Notes under the pieces: generated by a model
Databases searched by the model: none
What the model saw: the letters and a program-made list of their open reading frames with translations, nothing else
What the model was told of the DNA's origin: nothing
In this document: positions 35,401 to 40,772 of the stretch, piece by piece
Numbering within the stretch: position 1 is the stretch's first letter
Layout of the letters: each line of letters starts with the position of its first letter
Assembly (NCBI GenBank): GCA_027013815.1
Contig: JALWFY010000099.1
Span: 1-40,772, forward strand
Length of the DNA: 40,772 nucleotides
Source: Desulfohalobiaceae bacterium
GTDB taxonomy: Bacteria > Desulfobacterota > Desulfovibrionia > Desulfovibrionales > Desulfothermaceae
Direction of reading: 5' to 3'
Program-made: the position numbers and the translations under genes

Positions 35401-36091
35401 AAAAGAGTTTATTCAAGAATTTGATGGATTTTCTATAGGGTCAAATGACATGACTCAGTTGGTACTTGGTACAGATAGGGATAATCCAAGGCTCAGGCGT
35501 GTATATGATGAAGAAGATCCAGCAGTTGTTTGGGCCATTCTTACTACTATATTCACTGGTCAAAAATATGGGAAAAAAGTGGGATTTTGTGGTCAAGGGG
35601 TTTCCAATAGCAAAATCATAAGGGGGCTTGTAGGTATTGCTGGTATAGTTTCAGCATCTGTTGTTCCAGATACCTATGCTCAGACCAAATATGATGTTTA
35701 TGAACTGGAAAAAGAGGAAATTCCAGTAAAGGAATTAGGTGGTTGGCTTAAACAGCAACATTTTGAAAGGTTGTGTAATTTATTAAAGGAAGAGGGATAT
35801 TCCCATATAATAAAACAAAACACCACTGCTTCAGATATAATGGAGTGGTATGAAGGGGAAATAAATAGGCTTAGTAAACAATTACAGAATAATCTTCAAA
35901 CACCTAAAGAGCAATTTTATAGGAATGAGTTAGAGTCTTTTAGGGAAAAGTTACACAAACCAGTGATATATGCAAATTGGGATTGGGATAAGACAGTTGT
36001 TGATGCCTTACATCAGGCTGGTTTTTCCACATTTGAAGAACAAGAAGAGGCATTAAAGAAACAAAGGGAAAAGTATTGGGGACTCTCTTAG
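32483..36091 (+). CDS. Phosphoenolpyruvate synthase-like protein, about 1200 residues
   Basis: This has 1202 residues from the ATG at 32483 (AAGGAGG 5 nt upstream), against about 790 for E. coli PpsA. The order is an N-terminal extension, an ATP-grasp/pyruvate-phosphate dikinase domain (GGKNYNT, VAVRSSAAGEDS near 210), a swivelling phosphohistidine domain (GGDTSHAAITSRELGIPSVIG with H537), and a PEP-utilising barrel (LLRAEFMLGN, GSNDMTQLVLGTDRDN near 986, catalytic-type CGQGVSNS near 1036). An insertion of about 180 residues (about 655-840), mostly charged helix, splits the barrel. A C-terminal tail of about 120 residues follows. The core residues support conversion between pyruvate + ATP and PEP. 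Similar long forms are known to me from Desulfovibrio. The exact reaction is not proven. Confidence 0.88.
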   Translation: MGKEKETSGKSSVDIKVADKIETKVVPSKEDLKLKLVLSGSEIVLLGKQGEYLVGGKNYNTAIISQLEGIRAPQFRAISANAFHKLLDETYVNATLIRETVDREYENVDWNSVEVNSDPEFLRNFVRSIAAKVKKLQEQEGQRLIKLRKFINNVVDGFATSPEGIDQLRKRSVLVQVAILSVDLPKEVREAVSKAYRDICKDVGEENVRVAVRSSAAGEDSAKKAFAGLQDTYLNITSEEECITAYQWDCASAYNLRSMTYRREAILDAVDLAERTGDDKIAENAKKEWAIENTSLSVCIMRMINPVISGTAFSADTATGCRGTDRNDLVSIDASYGLGEAVVSGMVTPDKYYVFQRDDGQEVVIRQMGKKDRKIIYKEDVSGTVVVSVPEEEIYRWSLSLAQAEEVARGVRKISQAYGGIIMDTEFCIDEWDRLWFVQARPETRWNVEFEKHPYTIYMKRLEVDPKALAHADVLLTGNGASRGAGSGKVRFLRSALELNKINKGDILAAERTDPDMVPGMRIASAILASAGGDTSHAAITSRELGIPSVIGINKVESLRALDGQEVTVDGSRGKVYRGALPLVEVGGEIDVSKLPPTKTKIGLILADVGQAMFLSRLRYSPDFEVGLLRAEFMLGNIGVHPMALESYDNGTLESHVQEKLRELENELTKIIKEQLDLGILTFDLNLRKYVGIISGLTDMIEELSGKVTAGKEEELAVQRKIRECDRTLDSYLENATHYLNEIKTSTDIKEHIAYVMGYYDKLLQLGESSETRQEREEILDEISSQYQRVKDDPEVRHVIERIKKLREDVAQKVGLAQRMDDVRNLPRKIAHHIKSHGYRSGKELYVQSLAQGLALFAMAFYGKEIIYRTTDFKTNEYRNLMGGLLFEHVEDNPMLGFRGVSRNLHDWEIEAFKLARGAYGGKNLCLMLPFVRTVEEARSMKRYLEHVHNLKSGEDGLKIIQMSEIPSNVILAKEFIQEFDGFSIGSNDMTQLVLGTDRDNPRLRRVYDEEDPAVVWAILTTIFTGQKYGKKVGFCGQGVSNSKIIRGLVGIAGIVSASVVPDTYAQTKYDVYELEKEEIPVKELGGWLKQQHFERLCNLLKEEGYSHIIKQNTTASDIMEWYEGEINRLSKQLQNNLQTPKEQFYRNELESFREKLHKPVIYANWDWDKTVVDALHQAGFSTFEEQEEALKKQREKYWGLS

Positions 36092-36111
36092 TAAGGGATG
36101 ATTTAAGGCTT

Positions 36112-36783
36112 ATGGGTTTTGATCTTAAGAAATTAAGAGAAAAGATGGTCCAGGAGCAGATAATTGAGCGTGGAATTACTGACAGACGTGTAATCCAGGC
36201 AATGTTAAAAGTAAAGAGACATGAATTTGTAGATGAGGCCCTGGCCTCCAGGGCCTATGGGGTTAGTTCACTTCCAATTGGTTATGGACAGACTATTTCT
36301 CAACCTTATATAGTGGCTAGGATGAGTGAGGCCTTGGAGGTTTTTCCTGGGGCTAGGGTCCTTGAGATAGGGACAGGATCAGGGTATCAAGCTGCAGTTT
36401 TATCTGAGATGGGGGCTGAGGTATACAGTGTGGAGAGGATAAAACCCCTATATATTGATGCACTAAATCGTTTGACTAGGCTTAGATATTTTAATGTAAA
36501 ACTTAAACTTTCAGACGGTACCTTGGGGTGGAGAGAATTTGCTCCTTATGATAGGATAATTGTAACAGCAGGTGGGCCGGATATCCCTTATTTACTTTTA
36601 GAACAACTCAGTGAACAAGGAATTATGGTGGTTCCCGTTGGTAGGGAAAAGAGGAAACAGTTTCTTATAAAGATAAGAAAAAATAACACTAAATATGTTA
36701 AGAAAAATTTAGGGCCAGTTCAATTTGTGGAACTGGTGGGAGAATATGGCTGGGAAAAGGGAGGAAACAGGGGCTATAATTGA
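36112..36783 (+). CDS. pcm: Protein-L-isoaspartate O-methyltransferase
   Basis: Pcm methylates isoaspartyl residues in damaged proteins with S-adenosylmethionine. It has 223 residues from the ATG at 36112 (TAAGG 4 nt upstream). An earlier in-frame TTG at 36076 would overlap the preceding gene and is less likely. Motifs are VKRHEFVDEALASRAYG, PIGYGQTISQPYIVARM, and the SAM-binding VLEIGTGSGYQAAVL. DRIIVTAGGPDIP is also typical. The stop overlaps the start of the next gene by 1 nt. Confidence 0.96.
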   Translation: MGFDLKKLREKMVQEQIIERGITDRRVIQAMLKVKRHEFVDEALASRAYGVSSLPIGYGQTISQPYIVARMSEALEVFPGARVLEIGTGSGYQAAVLSEMGAEVYSVERIKPLYIDALNRLTRLRYFNVKLKLSDGTLGWREFAPYDRIIVTAGGPDIPYLLLEQLSEQGIMVVPVGREKRKQFLIKIRKNNTKYVKKNLGPVQFVELVGEYGWEKGGNRGYN

Positions 36784-37364
36784 TGAATGTTCGAAATGTT
36801 GTTATAATAGAGTGTATTGTATTTTTGACTTTTGCCCTTTGTGTTAATGTATTGGGGGGTACTATTTATTTTTATAGAGACAAAGCTGGTGGCCTACATT
36901 TTACTGACCTGCCTGATTCAAGAAATTATAAACCATATATATCTGAATATTCCCTAATATCAAAACATAAGATTGTTGAACTTGCAAAAAAATATTGCAG
37001 GGAGCTTGGAGTGGATTATGCATTGGTTTTGGCCTTATTAAAAGTAGAATCTAATTTTAAGATACATGCAGTGTCTAGGGCAGGGGCACAAGGACTTATG
37101 CAAATTATGCCTATGACCCAAACAGATCTAAAGATATACTCTCCTTATGATCCAGATGAAAATCTAAGGGGGGGAATTGAATATTTAAAAAAGCTTTTGC
37201 AAAAATATAAAGATAAAAGACTGGCAATTGCAGCATATAATGCTGGACAAGGGGCAGTAGATAAGTATGGAGGAATCCCCCCATTTAAGGAAACCAAGAG
37301 ATATGTAAAAAAGGTCTTAGAAGAATATCATAAGTTCAAAGCAAGACTTATGGGGCAGAAATAG
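36783..37364 (+). CDS. Lytic transglycosylase (SLT family) with DUF4124-like N-terminus
   Basis: This has 193 residues. A signal peptide (about 1-26) is followed by a short DUF4124-like segment (TIYFYRDKAGGLHFTDLPDS). A soluble-lytic-transglycosylase/GEWL domain then spans about residues 62-170. The catalytic glutamate is in LLKVESNFKIHAVSRAGAQGLMQIMP, and IAAYNAGQGAV is also conserved. It cleaves peptidoglycan in the periplasm. Such small SLT enzymes often help insert envelope machines; the nearby pilT genes are suggestive only. It is translationally coupled to pcm (TGATG). Confidence 0.93.
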   Translation: MNVRNVVIIECIVFLTFALCVNVLGGTIYFYRDKAGGLHFTDLPDSRNYKPYISEYSLISKHKIVELAKKYCRELGVDYALVLALLKVESNFKIHAVSRAGAQGLMQIMPMTQTDLKIYSPYDPDENLRGGIEYLKKLLQKYKDKRLAIAAYNAGQGAVDKYGGIPPFKETKRYVKKVLEEYHKFKARLMGQK

Positions 37365-37411
37365 GATTTTTTTACAGGGGATTTATTTAACGGGATAAAA
37401 TGGAGGATGGG

Positions 37412-37948
37412 ATGTTCAATAGGGCTAATCAAGTGACATTGCTTAGAATTTTTGCGGTGCCTTTTATAGTGTTACTCTTGTATTTCCCCAATAGATTGAC
37501 CTGTTTTGTGGCTACTATTATCTTTATCCTTGCGTCATTTACTGACTTTTTAGATGGTTTTTTGGCTAGGAGGTATAATCTCACAAGCAATTTGGGAAAG
37601 TTTTTGGATCCATTGGCAGACAAATTGTTGATCATGTCCGCCCTTGTTATGCTGAGCTATTTAAGATGGGTCCCTGCTTGGGTGAGCATAGTTATTATTG
37701 GAAGAGAGATTTTGGTCACTGGACTCAGGGGTATAGCAGCAGAAAAGGGAATTGTTATATCAGCAGACAAGTATGGAAAATTAAAGACAGTATTTCAAAT
37801 AATAGCGATCTGCCCCTTGATCTTTCACTATCCCATAAAGGGATTTTATATAAGTATGTGGGGTATGATATTGCTCTATATTGCCCTTATCCTTACATTG
37901 TTTTCAGGGATTAATTATATGAATAAATTTTTAAAGGAAATAGTATAG
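37412..37948 (+). CDS. pgsA: CDP-diacylglycerol-glycerol-3-phosphate 3-phosphatidyltransferase
   Basis: PgsA makes phosphatidylglycerophosphate, the precursor of phosphatidylglycerol and cardiolipin. It has 178 residues from the ATG at 37412. GGAGG at 37402-37406 fits this start; the ATG at 37400 overlaps that site. The protein starts NRANQVTLLRIFAVP, and the CDP-alcohol phosphotransferase motif DFLDGFLARRYNLTSNLGKFLDPLADK has all its aspartates. It is an integral membrane protein with several helices. Confidence 0.95.
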   Translation: MFNRANQVTLLRIFAVPFIVLLLYFPNRLTCFVATIIFILASFTDFLDGFLARRYNLTSNLGKFLDPLADKLLIMSALVMLSYLRWVPAWVSIVIIGREILVTGLRGIAAEKGIVISADKYGKLKTVFQIIAICPLIFHYPIKGFYISMWGMILLYIALILTLFSGINYMNKFLKEIV

Positions 37949-37966
37949 AATTTTTTTGGAGGGACA

Positions 37967-39049
37967 ATGGCACAGATAGATGCTTTCTTTAAGATGATGC
38001 ACGATCTAGGTGCATCAGACCTGCATTTGTCCTCGGGTTCTCAGCCAATAATCCGTTTGCATGGAGATTTGCAAAGGGTAAAGTATAAGGTATTAGAGCA
38101 TGAAGAGCTAAAGAAGATGCTCTATGAGATCACTCCGGAGATAAAGGTAAAGGAATTTGAAGAGAGTGGTGATATAGATTTTGCTTATGAGGTCCCTAAT
38201 ATTGCCCGATATAGGGCGAATTATTTTTTACAGAGTAGAGGGATTGCAGCAGTTTTTAGAGAAATTCCCCAGAAGATTCTTACTATTGACGAGTTGGGAC
38301 TGCCTTCTATCCTTAAAAATCTTACCATGTTACCAAAGGGATTGGTACTTGTTACTGGTCCCACTGGGAGTGGTAAATCGACTACTCTTGCCGCAATGAT
38401 TGATTATGCCAATAGGAATAGGAAAGACCATATCCTTACAATAGAAGATCCAATCGAATTTGTACATCAGCCTATAAACTGTTTGGTTAATCAGAGAGAG
38501 GTTGGAAGGGATACAAGGAGTTTTAAAGCAGCCCTGAGGGGTGCTCTTCGTGAGGATCCAGATATAATCCTGGTAGGTGAAATGAGGGATTTTGAGACAA
38601 TAGCCTTGGCATTAGAGGCAGCAGAAACTGGACATTTGGTGTTTGGCACCCTTCATACAATATCAGCGTCTAAGACTATTGATAGAATAATTGAGGTGTT
38701 TCCTTCTGAGATGCAGGGGCAGGTAAGGTCTTCACTGGCAGATTCTTTAAGGGGAATTATTGCCCAAAACTTGTTTAAGAGGATAGATAAAAAGGGCAGG
38801 GTTGCAGCATTAGAGATCTTGATAGCAACACCAGCGGTAAGAAATTTGATTAGAGAAAATAAGATCTTTCAAATAAATTCAATGATTGAAACTGGTAAGA
38901 AATTTGGAATGCAGTCTTTGGATGATGCTATTATGAAACTCTTAGAAAAGGGTATAATAGACAGTGAACAGGCATATAATAAGGCAGTTAACAAGGAAAA
39001 ATTTAGACAATTTTTAATGGAACCTCCTAAGGATTTTACAGAAGTATAA
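37967..39049 (+). CDS. pilT: Type IV pilus retraction ATPase PilT
   Basis: PilT, 360 residues, is the hexameric ATPase that powers pilus retraction and twitching. The N-terminal PAS-like domain has the hallmark GASDLHLSSGSQPIIRLHGDL. Walker A is GPTGSGKST, the Asp box ILTIEDPIEFVH, Walker B DIILVGEMRD, and the His box GHLVFGTLHT. The C-terminal RNLIREN corresponds to the AIRNLIRE retraction motif. A good ribosome-binding site (GGAGGGA) precedes the ATG. No other pilus genes are in the window. Confidence 0.95.
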   Translation: MAQIDAFFKMMHDLGASDLHLSSGSQPIIRLHGDLQRVKYKVLEHEELKKMLYEITPEIKVKEFEESGDIDFAYEVPNIARYRANYFLQSRGIAAVFREIPQKILTIDELGLPSILKNLTMLPKGLVLVTGPTGSGKSTTLAAMIDYANRNRKDHILTIEDPIEFVHQPINCLVNQREVGRDTRSFKAALRGALREDPDIILVGEMRDFETIALALEAAETGHLVFGTLHTISASKTIDRIIEVFPSEMQGQVRSSLADSLRGIIAQNLFKRIDKKGRVAALEILIATPAVRNLIRENKIFQINSMIETGKKFGMQSLDDAIMKLLEKGIIDSEQAYNKAVNKEKFRQFLMEPPKDFTEV

Positions 39050-39114
39050 ATTATATATGTTCCTGAAAATAACAGGTTAAAACTAAAAAAGAGTATAATA
39101 GAGGGATATACCCC

Positions 39115-40302
39115 ATGTTAAGGTCTCAGCTAGATCACATGATAGGTCAGATATTAGATTTTGTTCCTAATACCTCAGATATCTTGTTTACAGTTGGTAA
39201 AAGGATTCAAATAGAATCCAATGGAGAACTTACAGATGTTTTTGTGGACCCTGATCCAGGTAACTTAGTTCCTTGGCAAATAGATTGTATTGTTGAGAGG
39301 TTATTAAATAGGAATATTAAGTTATATAAGGATCTTATTACCACTGGTTCCTGTGATTTATCATATGAGCTAAAGGGAAGGAGTAGATTTAGGGTAAATG
39401 TATTCAATCAAAAGGGATCGTTGGCTATTGTGATGAGAAAATTGTCCATGTATCCTCTTAGTATTGACGAACTAAAATTACCTGAAATTTTCTATAAAAT
39501 GGCAAAAGAGAAGTTTGGACTCATCCTGGTTACAGGTGCCACAGGTACAGGGAAGTCTACTTCTTTGGCTGCACTTGTTGATTATATTAATTCTACTCAA
39601 CGAAAACATATAATAACCTTGGAAGATCCAATAGAATTTGTCCATATGCATAAACTTGCAACGATAAATCAAAGGGAATTGGGTGTGGATTTTGATTCCT
39701 TTGCCTCGGGGCTTAGGGCAGCCCTGAGACAGGCACCAAAGGTTATCTTGGTTGGTGAGATACGAGATAGGGAGACCATGGAAATTGCCCTTGAGGCGTC
39801 AGAGACAGGACATCTTGTATTGGGGACATTGCACACAAGTGATGCAGGACAAACAGTTAACAGGATTATAGGGATGTTTGAGTTGGCAGAAGAGAGGCTA
39901 ATTAGGGGAAGGCTTGCAGAGAGTCTGAAATATGTGGTTTCTCAAAGATTACTAACTAAAAAGCAAGGTGGAAGGGTGGCTGCTTTTGAAATAATGGTAA
40001 ATAATATTAGGGTAAGGGACCTTATAATAAATGGAGAAAATGAGGAAAAGACCTTTTATAATATAATTGAAGCAGGTTCTGCTTATGGGATGGTTACTTT
40101 TGACCAATATATAGCTAAGTTGTTTGAAGATGGATTGATAACTGAAGAGATAGCAATGTTGAATGGTTCTGATAAATCTAGATTAGGACAGATGATAGAT
40201 AAGATTAAGCTGAGAAGAGGTGAAAAGGTCACAGACATTGACGGCCTGGAATTGGATTTGGATTATGAGAAAAGGGTTGGAGATAATGAGTTCGATATTT
40301 AA
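39115..40302 (+). CDS. PilT/PilU-like ATPase, second copy
   Basis: This is 395 residues, paralogous to the preceding PilT. Walker A is GATGTGKST, the Asp box IITLEDPIEFVH, Walker B KVILVGEIRD, and the His box GHLVLGTLHT. The N-terminal domain has lost the ASDLHL signature (TSDILFTVGKRIQ). The C-terminal retraction motif reads VRDLIIN. An acidic C-terminal tail of about 40 residues is extra. The divergence and tail resemble PilU, the accessory retraction ATPase, but PilU identity is not certain. Confidence 0.88.
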   Translation: MLRSQLDHMIGQILDFVPNTSDILFTVGKRIQIESNGELTDVFVDPDPGNLVPWQIDCIVERLLNRNIKLYKDLITTGSCDLSYELKGRSRFRVNVFNQKGSLAIVMRKLSMYPLSIDELKLPEIFYKMAKEKFGLILVTGATGTGKSTSLAALVDYINSTQRKHIITLEDPIEFVHMHKLATINQRELGVDFDSFASGLRAALRQAPKVILVGEIRDRETMEIALEASETGHLVLGTLHTSDAGQTVNRIIGMFELAEERLIRGRLAESLKYVVSQRLLTKKQGGRVAAFEIMVNNIRVRDLIINGENEEKTFYNIIEAGSAYGMVTFDQYIAKLFEDGLITEEIAMLNGSDKSRLGQMIDKIKLRRGEKVTDIDGLELDLDYEKRVGDNEFDI

Positions 40303-40375
40303 AGGGAAATATAAGATTGCTGACCTTTAATTATAATAATGAGGAATAGAAACTGAATAGATAGGTAGATATGCG

Positions 40376-40772
40376 ATGTTAATAGTGTGTGATAGATGCA
40401 ATAAACAATTTAAAATACCAGATGAAAAGCTCCCAAATGTTCAAAAATTTGCTATAAAATGTCCAAGTTGTGGGGAGAAAATTGTAGTAAACAGGGAAAA
40501 AGATGGGGTTGTACCTGAGGAAAAACAGGACCTATATCTAAATATAGAGCCAGAGATGTATCCTCCTGGGGAAGTAGTTGCTTTTGTATATTTATGTAAT
40601 GATGAGACATATAGTAATGTAGGAGATGTTTTAAGGGATAAAGGGTATATTATTAGCAGTGCAAAAAATATTGATGAGGCCGTAGCTAAGTTGCATATAA
40701 ATAGATATGACATGCTATTTTTTGAGGACAATAAAGAGGGAGATAGGATTAGGGAGATAGTGGCTGCATGGA
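40376..40772 (+). CDS. MJ0042-type zinc-ribbon protein (partial, 3' end beyond window)
   Basis: An ATG at 40376, with AGGTAG upstream, opens a frame of 132 codons running off the window. The N-terminal zinc ribbon reads MLIVCDRCNKQFKIPDEKL then CPSCGEKIVV, that is CxxC-x22-CxxC, the MJ0042/zinc_ribbon_5 type common in Deltaproteobacteria. The following segment (about residues 60-132) alternates strand and helix (VVAFVYLCNDE, GDVLRDKGYIISSAKNIDEAVAKL, YDMLFFED), which looks like a receiver-type or Rossmann-like fold. It may be a sensor or regulator. It follows the PilT paralogue by 73 nt. Confidence 0.8.
   Translation, partial: MLIVCDRCNKQFKIPDEKLPNVQKFAIKCPSCGEKIVVNREKDGVVPEEKQDLYLNIEPEMYPPGEVVAFVYLCNDETYSNVGDVLRDKGYIISSAKNIDEAVAKLHINRYDMLFFEDNKEGDRIREIVAAW

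Overview
The window is AT-rich and gene-dense, and reads as a chromosomal segment of a flagellated, piliated Gram-negative bacterium. It carries a flagellar export/hook cluster with a lateral FlhF/FlhG/FliA regulatory set, the bacterial phosphatidylserine/phosphatidylethanolamine pathway (psd, pssA), leucine biosynthesis in the order leuA-leuC-leuD-leuB directly behind psd-pssA, and a phosphoenolpyruvate-synthase-like protein of about 1200 residues. From memory, this combination is typical of sulfate-reducing Desulfovibrionales, so my best guess is a low-GC relative of that order. This is inference from gene order, not a database result.

Layout. 1-1510 (minus): the start of an AAA ATPase with a C-terminal PD-(D/E)XK-like domain, cut by the window edge. 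1511-1715: a 31-nt heptad-based inverted repeat. 1716-3032 (minus): a membrane FHA-domain protein, divergent from a PP2C phosphatase gene (3231-3967) that is frameshifted at a T7 tract. 4242-18684: flagellar genes fliR-flhB-flhA-flhF, flhG-fliA-fliL-like plus three small genes, then dus and ispH, then fliK-flgD-flgE. 18732-18805: tRNA-Arg(ACG) with a promoter and a terminator. 18910-22914: truD (also frameshifted at a T7 tract), a histidine kinase with a degenerate receiver, and glnS. 23187-26053: a polar amino-acid ABC transporter. 26088-27717: psd and pssA, separated by a structured tandem repeat. 27847-32298: leuACDB. 32483-40772: the PEP-synthase-like gene, pcm, a lytic transglycosylase, pgsA, two PilT-type ATPases and the start of a zinc-ribbon protein.

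How the parts fit. FliR, FlhB and FlhA are the export-gate membrane proteins. FlhF and FlhG set flagellar position and number. FliA drives late genes. FliK, FlgD and FlgE build the hook. Three sigma-54-like -24/-12 elements lie upstream of fliR, flhG and fliK, which suggests the usual RpoN-to-FliA cascade. The fliK ribosome-binding site lies in one arm of a perfect 13-bp inverted repeat, and a sigma-54-like element sits in its loop. Read-through and promoter-proximal transcripts could therefore differ in translatability.

I see no CRISPR array, prophage or complete insertion sequence. The most noteworthy non-genic features are three loci of degenerate GGCTAAN-type heptad repeats, the 31-nt inverted repeat, the psd-pssA repeat and the fliK leader. 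Two genes carry the same apparent single-T lesion, which should be checked as a sequencing error, a recent mutation or slippage.
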